Part shown: positions 35,593-45,700 of the stretch, piece after piece
How positions within the stretch are numbered: the stretch's first letter is position 1
How the letters are laid out: every line of letters begins with the position of its first letter
Assembly: GCA_950022295.1 (NCBI GenBank)
Contig: OX465596.1
Coordinates: 8,060,001 to 8,124,000 of the forward strand
DNA length: 64,000 nt
Source: Bromus sterilis
Lineage: Eukaryota > Streptophyta > Magnoliopsida > Poales > Poaceae
Direction of reading: 5' to 3'
Position numbers and translations under genes: made by a program
Notes under the pieces: model-generated
Told to the model about the DNA's origin: nothing
What the model saw: only the letters and a program-made list of their open reading frames with translations
The model's database searches: none

Positions 35593-36072
35593 ATGCAGCA
35601 GGGTTGGTTATCTAATTGTCTAGTCAAACATGAGGTGGTTCATAGATCTTTGGGCTTTGATCACCAAGGAATAGAGACTTTACAAATAAAAGCAGGGGAT
35701 TGGGATTCCATTGCTGTCATTTTATATGTATATGGTCACAATTATTTACGCTCCCAGTGTGCTTATGATGTAGCACCCGGTGGATCTTTAGCTAGCGTGT
35801 ATCATCTTACGAGAATACAGTATGGTATAGATAATCCAGAAGAAGTATGTATAAAAGTCTTTGCCCAAAAGGATAATCCAAGAATTATGTCTGTCTTTTG
35901 GATTTGGAGAAGTGCCGATTTTCAAGAACGTGAATCTTATGATATGGTGGGAATCTCTTATGATAATCATCCGCGCCTTAAACGTATCCTAATGCCTGAA
36001 AGTTGGATAGGCTGGCCCTTACGTAAGGACTATATAACCCCAATTTTTTATGAAATACAAGATGCTCATTGA
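35593..36072 (+). pseudogene. ndhJ: Plastid-derived ndhJ copy (open frame)
   Basis: This is a 159-residue full-length frame, MQQGWLSNCLVKHEVVH to NFYEIQDAH-like (here IFYEIQDAH), for plastid NDH subunit J. In the plastid it sits in the stromal arm of the complex. The ATG at 35593 is the plastid start; the longer frame opened at 35506 is spacer. A few residues differ from the grass protein as I remember it: W9 to C, Y49-region to H, P to M before SVFWIW, and N to I near the end. There is no transit peptide or nuclear promoter, so it is probably silent despite being open. Confidence 0.93.
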
Positions 36073-36656
36073 ATGATAAGAAATTCATGCTCACTTATAC
36101 AACACAACTCTAGATTTTATTCAAGTCAAGGAATATTTTTAGGTTCTTTTCCTAGATGAAACGGAATACCTATTTCTAATTAATTCCTATTATACAAAAG
36201 CATTCCAGATAGATTGAACAAAAAAGGGGTTTCATTTGGATTCCCCTATTTTGAAAATCGCATATAAATTTCGTTCATATGAACAGAAAAAAAGGATGAC
36301 TCAAAAAAGTTCTCTACCATGAACTTTGTATCGCGCGCATGACTTAGCACAACTAGGAAAATAAAATAAGATAAAGATAAGCAAGACTCCAAAAATATTC
36401 GTCGGAATAGCGGAACACAAAATTAAGAAACGAAAAAAATAAAAAATAAAGGGGAACCTAACCTTACCCCCTTCTGTATCATAAACAAAAAGATATATTT
36501 TTAAAACTTCTCTAAAAAGAAGTGCCTCTATATTTATATTAGAGATTTATTCACTTAGATGAATAAATCATACTCTATACTATATTATTAACGAATATGT
36601 ATTACAATTCATTTCGAGGTATTTGGATCAATACCTATTCTATGTTTTTTTTTCTA

Positions 36657-36729
36657 TGCCAGGAACCAGATTTGAACTGGTGACACAAGGATTTTCAGTC
36701 CTCTACTCTACCAACTGAGCTATCCCGAC
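36657..36729 (-). tRNA. trnF-GAA: tRNA-Phe (GAA), plastid-derived copy
   Basis: A 73-nt sequence whose reverse complement starts GTCGGGATAGCTCAG and ends CTGGTTCCTGGCA. The anticodon GAA falls in the loop ctGAAaa. The acceptor, D, anticodon and T stems all pair. It is an intact plastid tRNA gene, here in nuclear DNA, where it is probably not expressed from its plastid promoter. Confidence 0.95.
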
Positions 36730-37097
36730 CTTTTATTGTGCATCGTCCTAGTAGAGTATTTGTATCTATGTCAATTAAAGGAACTAAAAATTCAATCAAA
36801 GTATTTCAAATTAAAAATTGGAAAATGGGGGGGGGGGGGAGGGGTAGTCCTATGCATTGTGCATGATTTACTTAAAAATACTTAAAAATAGAGTGAATAA
36901 CCAATAACCAAGATTTCTTGCCGATACTCTAATAAAAAAGATATATATTCAATGAATGGGATAAGATCCATTGAGTTCTCATTGCATTCCTTTGTGAAAG
37001 AGTTGAATGAGAAAGTTAATGAATCTTAAACCCATTGATAAAAAGAAAAAGAAAAGAGGATTAATAATATAGTTAGGGAATAAAAGAGGATTGGGGG

Positions 37098-37147
37098 TGG
37101 GGATAGAGGGACTTGAACCCTCACAACTTATAAAGTCGACAGATTTT
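37098..37147 (-). pseudogene. trnL-UAA: trnL-UAA 3' exon and part of its intron
   Basis: The reverse complement ends ggttcaagtccctctatcccca, the 50-nt 3' exon of plastid tRNA-Leu. The group I intron follows on the plus side from 37148 to about 37612 and is cut there. The 5' exon is missing, so no tRNA can form. Confidence 0.88.
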
Positions 37148-37616
37148 CCTTTTACTAGAAATTTCATTGTTGTCAGTATTGACATATAGAAGGGACTCTC
37201 TCTTTGTCCTCGTCCGATTAATATTAATCCACTTTTTTAAAGATCTTGGAAACTTTAAATTTGAATTGAATAATTTGATTATTCAATATTCGATTGGAGT
37301 GGATTCACAATAAAAAAAATTATGATATGAGTTTTTTATTTCATAATCATTTCTAATTTCATTTAAAAAAAGATAAAGAACCTATATTATAATATGAGTT
37401 TTGTGATTAATCGTTTTCTATGTCAGTATCTATATCTATACGTTTTATTAAATGTATAAAGTATAAAACCCCGCTCTCTCTAATTTAGAATTAGAAGGAA
37501 TGCCACTAACAACACAACGTAATTAACTCGATTCGTTAGAACAACTTTCATTGAGTCTCTGCACCTATTCTTTTCCTTTGTATTCTAGTTCGAGAACTAA
37601 GGCCTTAAATTAAATT

Positions 37617-38214
37617 TGTACATGTCTAAATGCATATGTGGACAAATGGAAGTCATTTAATTTGAAACGAAGGGAGTACGTGATACACATTTCTTAGATA
37701 TGCAACGATCTTTTTGTTCTGAATACTTGATAAGCATATTTTGAATAGACAATTAATTTGTTTTGTAAAGATGAGACTTTTTTTTGAAATATGCGATGAA
37801 CATTTTTTAAGTAAACTAACAACATTTTTTCACAACATTTTTTTAAAATACATGGTGAATATTTAAAGTTGTGCAAGAAGTTTCTTAAAATATGCGAGAA
37901 CGTTTTTAAATACATGACAAATACTTTTCAGATACATGATGAATATTTAATAAGATGGAATGAGCATTTTTTTAATATGCATAGGACATTTTTTAGATAC
38001 ATGTTAAATTTTTTTAATATGCAACGAACATTTTTTTTCTGAATACGTGATAAGCATACTTTGAATACACTCTTAAAATAATTGAATACACAATGAATAT
38101 TTTCACAAATACTCGATCATAATTCTTGTAAATGCGACAAATGATTTTGAAATATACTTCAGAACATTTTTATCACTCTTTTTAAAATCTTTCTTTATTT
38201 AATATTATAATATA
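37617..38214 (+). repeat. Right copy of the duplication flanking the plastid insertion
   Basis: Matches 25283-25827 with scattered differences and about 50 bp of extra short repeats. It begins in the middle of the Stowaway MITE that is complete on the left. After 38214 it continues into sequence absent from the left side. Confidence 0.85.
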
Positions 38215-38611
38215 ATAAATTAAAAATATTTTCTCCCAAAATATTCGAGAATTTTTAAATGTTGAGAGAAAAACAAAAACGAGAATATGAAACAGGAACT
38301 GGAAGAGAAAAAATAAACTATGCATGGTCCTTCTTCATACGTTCAGGACCCGTGTGGGCGTATGTCTGGCAGACAGTTGTTGCTTTACATGCATGGTTTG
38401 GCCTATGTATTTCTGTGAGCGATGCTCTTCTGGTGCTCGCTATAGGCGAGGCATAGAAGCTCCCATTTCTATGAGCTCAAGAAGGAAATGCATTGTTGGT
38501 TATAAAAAGGATAGCATTTGCATCCATCATATGCCCTTTCACTTCTGTAGCCAAATACATTTGGAGCACTGTATCTAGATGCATTAGAATCGGAAATAGG
38601 CATGCTTGCTT
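38215..38611. other. Intergenic, nothing recognised
   Basis: AT-rich at first, then mixed. No gene or terminus was found. Confidence 0.5.
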
Positions 38612-40055
38612 TTTTTCGAGAGTACGCAAAATGCGTACCATAGCTTTATAAAAGAAAGAATTATAAGTACAAGACAACTATCACTTGTTGCGAACAACAA
38701 GCGTAGAACAAACTCCACATCCAGGCTGATCAAAAGACAACCACCAATAACATCACACCTACAAAGCAAAAGAGCCTACCTAAGACTGAAAAAAACTCGC
38801 CGCGTCTCAACCAATGCCGGTCGCCTCCGAAGAACAGCAGCTCCCGCCAATCTTCCCTTGTCAACGCACCATCCCCCCTTTATGCCTAAAGGAGGTGGCA
38901 GAAGCATGGCGGAACTTGATCTGACTTGAGAAAGACGCCATCTTGAACACACCATGCACGGTTGTACATTGCGCCGCGGAAACTCGATCATAGGCAACGA
39001 TGCACACCGGAGGAGGACCATACCATGTCTCCTAGCACGATGCTCCCAACAGAGGTACGACGTCGAGGACGCCGCCATCGTGTCGATCCTATACCGAATC
39101 AAGGCTTTCGCCCGGAGACAAGTACCATATTTTGCGAGAGAAGGAAGAGGCGACACACCTCGGCGACACCTCCAAGAAGGGGAGTGTCACCCACGGGCAC
39201 CATTGCCACCGGCCCAGCAAGAACCGGACATGATTTTCATCCGTATTGTCGCACATCTCCAAGATTTGGTTGGCATCATCCAAGAATCCTCACACCACCG
39301 CCGCCGCAACATCATTGCCATGAAGGCGTACAACCATAGCACCACCACCACCGCGCACTACAGAGAGAACGTGACTCATCGCCCTCCAACGACGGGGAGC
39401 AGCAGCAGCCTTCCACCACCACGAGCAACGACCAGGGCCACCGTGGCGGCTGCTCCTTTGCTCCAATGGCAAGCCACCCGAACGAACTAGCCCCGCAGCC
39501 GCAGATTGGTTCAAAGCCACCAGATTTGACCCGATCCAGTCTGGCTCCGTCTCACACCTCCCCTGCACCAGGACCAACGAGGCAATAGCGCAGGCCACGA
39601 CCTGGAGATGGCCGGCCGCTCGCTGCCCGCCAGGAGCTCCTTCTTGGCAGGGCCTCCTCATCGCCACCATCTCTAGGCCAGCGGCAAGCGCCGCCGCCGC
39701 CTGCGACCACCAGCACACCAACACCGCCTCCACCCCACTGCTACCAGCCTCGTCGGGAGCCTCCGAACTCCCACGAACCCCGCCGTGCGCCGGCAAGCGC
39801 CGCCACCTCCAAAACCGCCCGCGCAGCCCCGGAGACGTCCCGCTCCGCGCGAAGAGGGCCCGTCGAGGGAGCGCCACCAGCACCCGCCGCCTTCGGCGGC
39901 CGGGCGCGGCCACCACCGCCGACGCCGACGGCGGCAACGGCCAGGAGAGGAGTGGATCTGGCGCTTTTTGCCTAGGTTTTGGGTGCCCTCCGGAGTCGCA
40001 CGCGTCGTGCGACCCAGGAGGGGAGGGGGTGGGCGTAGTCCATAGGCATGCCTGC
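38612..40055 (-). mobile_element. Retroposon-like GC-rich element, unclassified
   Basis: A T-run followed by cgagagtacgcaaaatgcg at 38612-38633 looks like the A-tail and 3' end of a minus-strand retroposon. The GC-rich body runs to about 40050. A 299-codon minus frame crosses it, but its composition (proline/arginine/alanine by-products of GC-rich DNA) and lack of domains argue against a gene. It lies against a LINE remnant on the opposite strand. Confidence 0.35.
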
Positions 40056-40259
40056 TTCACTCGATGTTTTTGGTGGATTCTCAAATTTCTATCTAACATC
40101 CAAAATTTGAAATTTTTTGGGCTAGTTGCAATTTGTTGGATCGTGCGGAAGTTGCGCAATAGAGCCTTTTTCAACGATAGACTAGTCATATCCCCCGTTG
40201 AAATAATTTGTTATGCATGCTTTATAAAGCTGGCGTGCAAATTAAAGATTAGAAGATAA
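40056..40259 (+). pseudogene. LINE protein C-terminal remnant
   Basis: The frame FGLVAICWIVRKLRNRAFF...ICYACFIKLAC resembles the end of the zinc-finger/RNase-H-side region of plant LINE reverse transcriptases (zf-RVT type). Only about 65 codons remain. Confidence 0.5.
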
Positions 40260-40765
40260 CCGTACAATGCCGGAACAAGGGCCAGAAAAGTATGTAAGAT
40301 GCACATTTCAAAGAACTTTCGGATGATTTATTTTTTGTGACATACACCTCATATTTTGTTGACTAAAATTATAGGTTAAAGAATGACACAAAAATGAAAC
40401 GGTCTTGTATGAAAAATGGACGATGTATCATAAAATGATGTATTATTATGCATCATACAAAACAATAAGATCATGTAAAATGTCAAACTCTGATATGCAC
40501 TATAAAATTAATAAAATACAATAATGTTGTATGCATAATACTCATTTATAATATTGTCCACTGTAATTAGGCTATGCTAAAGGGAATTAGATGATTTGCC
40601 CCATTTTATTAGGTGCTTGATGATTTGCTTCGGTACTATCTTAGTGGCGGATGGACCCGGCCCCCTTGTCATTCTCATGGAAGGCAAATTATCGAAGGGA
40701 TAAATAGAGTGGAGAAAATAATCCAATTTCCAAGCTAACTGCCGCAAAGTCTCCAAAATCAGGTA

Positions 40766-40857
40766 CTCCCTTCGATCCATAAAAAGTGTCGCTCATTTTG
40801 TACTAAGCTAGTACAAACTTTGTACTAAGTGGGCGACACTTTTTATGGATCGGAGGT
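40766..40857. mobile_element. Stowaway MITE
   Basis: ctcccttcgatccataaaaag pairs with ctttttatggatcggaggtag. TA lies on both sides. The inner arms (gtgtcgc...gcgacac) also pair. Confidence 0.8.
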
Positions 40858-40899
40858 AGTAACTTTTATTACTTGTTCGACTCACATCAGCTACCCTTC

Positions 40900-41265
40900 T
40901 AACCTCGAGTTCAAATGCTCTTGTGTGAACAACAAAATCATAAAAATAGGAAAAAGAAAAATATGAATTTTTGTGTGGCAAACTTTAAGAAATGTTTGAA
41001 GTAGATGCAAATTTTCATCACGAAATCACATTGGTGGAAGTTGTGGCAAAAAAATCAGAGGTCCAAAATGTGTTGGCAAGTAACATTTCCAGAGCGTCGA
41101 TTTTGCGTTTTTATCACGCCTTCCACCAATGTGATTTTGTGATGATTTTTTGACTTCACTCCAAATATTACTTAAAGTTTGCCACACAACAAATTCAGTT
41201 TTATTTAATTTTGTCTATTTTTAGAATTTATTATGCATCCAGGAGCATTTGAGCTTGAGATTAGA
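40900..41265. mobile_element. Foldback MITE of about 365 bp
   Basis: Long inverted arms: tttgtgtggcaaactttaag (about 40972) is mirrored by cttaaagtttgccacacaac (41173). Further out, ctcgagttcaaatgctc is mirrored by gagcatttgagcttgag. No coding sequence. The empty duplicate copy lacks it. Confidence 0.75.
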
Positions 41266-41321
41266 AACTCCACGTCCGCTTCAAGGTGGGTTTACATGAG
41301 TATACCGACCTTAATTAAGTA

Positions 41322-41580
41322 CTCCCTCTGTTTTATTTTTACTCTGCATATAAAGAAATTCTGAAATAAAATATCATAAAATTTGACCAACTTTATATGA
41401 AAAACTATTAACATTCACTATACAACACCAATATCATTAGTTGCATCATAAAATAATTGGTTATCTTGTATAATTTTGATATTGTAGATGTTGATATTAC
41501 TTTTAAATAAAACTGGACAAACATTATAAAGTTTGATTCTAAACAAATCTTATATGCAGAGTAAAAAGGAATGAAGGGAG
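41322..41580. mobile_element. Stowaway-like MITE
   Basis: ctccctctgttttattttt pairs imperfectly with aaaaaggaatgaagggag. TA flanks. It is AT-rich with ttgaccaacttta-type subterminal motifs. Confidence 0.75.
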
Positions 41581-41583
41581 TAA

Positions 41584-42152
41584 GAGCAACTCCAACGAAG
41601 GGACCTAAATGTCCCTTTTTGGTCCGTTTGGGTCGGGCGGCCAAAAAACGCAGCCCAACGGGGAGAAGCAAACGTGGGAAGGTCTCCGCCGTCGCCGCCG
41701 CCGCCCGCTGACCACGAGGAGGCCTGCGTGCGCGAGATCATCCGCGATCTTCTGGGAACACGTTGGACCTTCCACAGTGCGATCCAGCGGCGCTTCTCCA
41801 GTCGCCGCCACCGACACCGCCATCGCCGTCACCGCATGGCGGTTGGCTGGCCAACATGTCGTGGTCGCAGCCGGCATTTATCGATCTCAGCGGGGACGAC
41901 GACGACGACGTGGAGGACCCGTAGCAGCCCAGGGAGCGGCCGGCGATGAACTAGGGTTTAGGATGGGACGTTTTTCCTTTTTTAATGTTTAATTATGTAC
42001 TTTTGTAAGACCTATATTTGCGTCTTTCTCGCACCGCTGGGGCCTCGTGACCCAAACAAACATTTTGCGGACATTTGGTCCGCCGGCCCGACCTAAACGG
42101 ACAAATGGCGAAGCAAATCGATGTCCGTTTGAATCGCCAGTTGGAGTTGCTC
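41584..42152. mobile_element. PIF/Harbinger-like non-autonomous element
   Basis: The terminal repeats gagcaactccaac and gttggagttgctc are perfect. TAA is duplicated at 41581-41583 and 42153-42155, the target size of Harbinger elements. The GC-rich interior (41670-41960) keeps a decayed coding piece, including SWSQPAFIDLSGDDDDDVEDP, but no transposase. It sits directly beside the MITE at 41322-41580. Confidence 0.75.
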
Positions 42153-42520
42153 TAATACTGTACAGTATGTCAGCCAAATGAGCCAGGCAGACAGAGGTAT
42201 AACAACTGTGTTGTGCTGGACGCGAGCATGCATGCATGCATGTATTTCTGGCTGGTGTATCCATTTGCATGTAAAATACCAGGTTTTTATAGTATGATAC
42301 ACAAATGTTCCCCATTATAATTAGGCTAAACTAGTTGCCGGCAAAGACTCCAAAATCAGGTACAGTAATAACTTTTATTACAGTCCAATGCACGACGGCT
42401 TCAGGCTGGGTTTACATGAGTGTAGCGACCTTAATTATTATGTGCTGCAGTATGTTAGTCAAATGAAGCAGGCAGACAGAGATATGTCAACTGTGTAGCG
42501 CTGGACGTGAGCATGCAAAT

Positions 42521-43569
42521 ATCGCTGGCTGGGTCGACAGACAGACTGATGAATCCATCTGCGCGCATGCATGCATGGGCGGCATTGCGCGGCCGGGTGG
42601 CGCGCTGGTCAGGGTCAGACCACTAGACGCTCCTCCAAGGGAGGGGGATCTCAACGTTGTGATCCGTTGGCCTGGGCATGCATGCATGTGATTCTAGGAG
42701 TAATACCATAATCAAATCCACCAGTGGCTCCAAAGTCGCAAAGACGGATTGCCAAGTTAACCGGCCGTTGGAGGCAAATCGGTCGGATGCTCCACCTCCA
42801 CCTCACGCTCTGCTGTTGTACGTGGATCCCGGCCGGGTGTGCTGTGCATGCAATTTGGCCCTTGTATATGTCAAGTCGTCTCTTCGTCAGACAAGAGCCA
42901 TGAACCACGCACACATGATACACATATTCATCAGTGCCGCCGACAAGTTAAAAAGACGACGAAGACGACCACGAAGAAGAAGAAGAAGAAGAAGAATGAA
43001 GTCGGGTTAATCCGATATTCTGGTGGCGCCGCCGTGCCCATGTCGCGAGTGCCGCGCCGCGCCGTCCGTTGGGCAGTATCCATCACTGCTTGCAGGCTGG
43101 TGGCTGCTGATCGGCCACAAGATACGTCGTATGTTATACAACTCTACGGCTGCGTTTGCCGGGCGAGCCACGAGTTCCTTGGTTCGTTCGATATCATTTG
43201 TAGGCAGCTAGCTAGGCTGCGCTGCTTGCTTTGACTTGCTTCTCTTCCCTTCTCTTCTGGATGAGATCGATCGATCGATCCATGTGACGACCCAACCACG
43301 CACGCGCGCGCGTCACCGCTCACCAATATTAATTGCCATGCCACCACACCACACAACAAGAGTGAAGCTACGTTAAACAAAAAAAAAGAACAAGAGTGAA
43401 GCTACGAAATGTAAAACAAGGATCCTTGATAAAAACACAGGAATCTTCATTGTGTTTCTCTCTGAAACTTATAAGAAGTGTACATCTAGCAAAGTCATGT
43501 CAGAAAACATCAGTCTTGGTAGAATTTCGTCTCAAGCCCTTGAGAAAAATGCTGAAACCTTCCATTAAT
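42521..43569. other. Intergenic, nothing recognised
   Basis: GATC and CATG-rich, with a GAA repeat at 42972-42997. No exon could be supported. Confidence 0.45.
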
Positions 43570-44265
43570 ATGCGTGCGTCATGCCTTGGTGTCACTCACC
43601 CTCTCCAGGGCTTCGTTCTTTGAGCTACTCATTAGCAAGCGGAACCCGTGGAAAGCGTCGGTGTTGGCGTTGAGCCTTCTGTGGCAACATGATGGGGCGA
43701 GCAAAGTCAGAGGCATGGCAATAGTTGTGGTAGTCGGCTTCTTCTCCGATGTGTCCATGGGATTACCTCGGGTTGTTTTATTGTGGTGAAGTCGAAGCTG
43801 CGGCGGTGGGGCCACTGTGGCGACGATGACATGCAATAGGCGGTCTGTTCGGTGGTCTTCCAAGGCACCGGCCTTGCATAGCTCTCTTTCGGAGCTCTTC
43901 TTCAAAGTCGATCGGAGTTGTGCAACCTTCGACGCCAGTGATTGAGTTCTGGCATGAGTCTTTTTGTATTCCCGCACAGCCTCTGCGATGAGGGTTTGAG
44001 TTGACAATCGTCCCTGGTGAAGTCGGAGTCGCTTGCTCAGAGTTTAGGGTGGGTGATGATGCATGTTGGGGGTGAGTGATGATGATGACATCTGTGTGCG
44101 TCTTGATGAGGCCCTATCCGTTGAGGTGTGTGTTGGTCTTTATGGGTGCCGCTCAGCGATTTGTGACGATTTTTGCTCGGTTTCCCGTTTATTAATTGGA
44201 CAACTCTCCTTTTCTTAATTAATGGATAAGACAATTTTTTTTGCCTCGTTTCGAAAAGAACCCCA
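43570..44265 (+). mobile_element. Retroposon-like element, unclassified
   Basis: GC-balanced body ending ...ttaatggataagacaatttttttt, then tgcctcgtttcgaaaag, a tail type I associate with grass LINE-derived sequences. No protein domain is visible; the 142-codon minus frame at 43579-44007 is unsupported. Confidence 0.3.
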
Positions 44266-44276
44266 TAAAGTTAATA

Positions 44277-44535
44277 CTCCCTCCGTTCCTTGATATAAGG
44301 TGTATAGTTTTTTTTTAAAAGTCAAACATTTTTAACTTTGACCAAATTTATAGCAAAAAATATCAACATCTATAATATTTGATAAATACAATATGAAAAT
44401 ATGTATCAAGATGAATCTAATGCTACCATTTTGATATAATTTATATTGATATATTTATCTACAAATCTGGTCAAAGTTAACCAAGTTTGACTTTTTTAAA
44501 GAAACTATACACCTTATATTTAGGAATGGAGGGAG
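44277..44535. mobile_element. Stowaway MITE, 259 bp
   Basis: ctccctccgttccttgatata pairs with tatatttaggaatggagggag-type ends; the inner aggtgtatagttt pairs with aaactatacacct. TA flanks at 44275-44276 and 44536-44537. Confidence 0.85.
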
Positions 44536-44537
44536 TA

Positions 44538-45700
44538 TTTTTTTTTGAAATAAAGGGCTCCCCCTGGCTCCATTTTTATTAATGCAGCCAAACAGTTTCC
44601 ACATCATACAACTGTTAAATCAGGTCTTGTGTGGCAACCTCCACACACCACTTATTACATGAGCAGCTAGAGAGTATCACTAAGAGCAGGGAAATGGAAC
44701 AAACTCCAGAAGAAAATACTCTACAAGAAAGCCAGCCTCTCTGAGAAAGTTGTCCCTCTCTGCCTTCGTCGCTCCAGCTGGAAGCATTCTCACCAGGCTA
44801 TCCTCAGGAGCTCTCCACGGCGCCAATCGAGCAAAAGCAGCGTCCTCATCATCAGCCTCGATTGTGAATCGTCGCAGAGGATCTTCCATTGGTGAAGGAA
44901 TGCAGATAATCTCCCCAGGATACATCGAGCATCTCGCCAAACTCGCCCCTGAAAACACATTTCATTTCTAAGTGTCCACAGGCTCCATAAGGAGGCAGCG
45001 CAAATCATGCTCAAAACTTTCTTGGAATTGTCCATCCAGATGTTATAGAAATCCTCAAAAGAGGTGATGCAGGGAATGTTAAACACATCAGTTATGCAAT
45101 TCCAAATAATCTTAGCCACAGTACAACAAAAAAACAGATGATTGCCTGACTCAAGATCAGAACAAAACACACATATCAAGTCTTCTACATGTCTACGTTT
45201 AGCTAGATTATCTCTAGTTAGTATCTTGTTGTTCACAGCAAGCCAAATGAAAACATGAATTTTTGGTGGGACTACCAACTTCCAGATAGAGTCTTTCAGT
45301 GGATGACATATACCACCAAAATTAATGGTCTCATAGAAAGATTTAACGGAGAAAACACCAGAGGGCTCCAGCAGCCAAATCGGTTGATCTGGCTCGTCAG
45401 ATAACCGACAAGTTTTGACTAACTCAGTCAGCTCAAGCCAATTCTCAAAGAGGGCAGGACCAACACATCTCCTAAATGTCAGTTTGAGATTGTTACCATC
45501 CCACGCTTGGGCTACTGTCAGTTGTTGTTGCTGGCAAATTTCAAACAGTCCCCAAAATTGGGTCTTAAGGGAAGAATCCCCAATAAAGTTAATAAATTTA
45601 GAGGAATGTGAATTATTTGTGGCATATGAGCAAGAATAAAAAAAGAAAGTGGAGTACTTTTCCATCATGCTTATAGGTTCATAGCTAGGCATGTGCAAAT
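44538..45700 (-). mobile_element. 5'-truncated LINE, minus strand
   Basis: A T-run at 44538-44546 is the poly(A) tail of a minus-strand LINE whose 3' untranslated part runs to about 44790. The coding part extends to about 45660, where similarity to the family stops, so the reverse transcriptase is missing. It lies directly against the MITE at 44277-44535. Confidence 0.7.
44790..45698 (-). pseudogene. LINE reverse-transcriptase protein, C-terminal zf-RVT part
   Basis: A 302-codon frame. The zf-RVT region is clear at about residues 85-220: KSFYETINFGG, WKLVVPPKIHVFIWLAVNNK, CVFCSDLESGNHLFFCC. It ends in the typical LLLLDWRRGELLRIAW. The first 40 residues may be flanking sequence. No reverse transcriptase or endonuclease domain precedes it. 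It is therefore the dead 3' fragment of a non-LTR element and not a host gene. Confidence 0.8.

Larger units (their letters stand above)
25850..37614 (+). other. Nuclear insertion of plastid DNA (NUPT)
   Basis: Gene order trnV-ndhC spacer, ndhC, ndhK, ndhJ, trnF-GAA, trnL-UAA (3' half) is that of the grass plastid large single-copy region. The ndhC-ndhK overlap and ndhK-ndhJ spacing are preserved. Removing the two Helitrons (577 and 7327 bp) leaves about 3.9 kb. It is nuclear because both edges join grass repeats, because Helitrons and a Mutator-like element interrupt it, and because ndhK carries stops. The left edge at about 25850 follows a 20-bp filler. The right edge lies inside the trnL intron at about 37612-37616. 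Confidence 0.95.
40530..42520. repeat. Tandem duplication with one copy full of MITEs
   Basis: Words from the second copy (about 42290-42520) appear in order but scattered through 40530-42235: taattaggcta, ctccaaaatcagg, acttttatta, gtttacatgagt, cgaccttaatta, ggcagacaga and gctggacg. Small transposons separate them in the first copy. The second copy is nearly empty and acts as a reference for the pre-insertion sequence. Confidence 0.75.

Noticed and set aside
36829..36842. G-run as a possible regulatory element
   Set aside because: A homopolymer in the plastid trnF-trnL spacer. Such runs are common and vary by slippage.
24540..38214. CRISPR-like array in the AT-rich periodic repeat
   Set aside because: Units are degenerate with no constant repeat and unique spacers, and the DNA is plant nuclear.
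39290..40189. 299-codon minus-strand frame
   Set aside because: GC-rich retroposon-like DNA opens long frames by chance. No domain, no splice structure, and the composition is alanine/arginine/proline noise.
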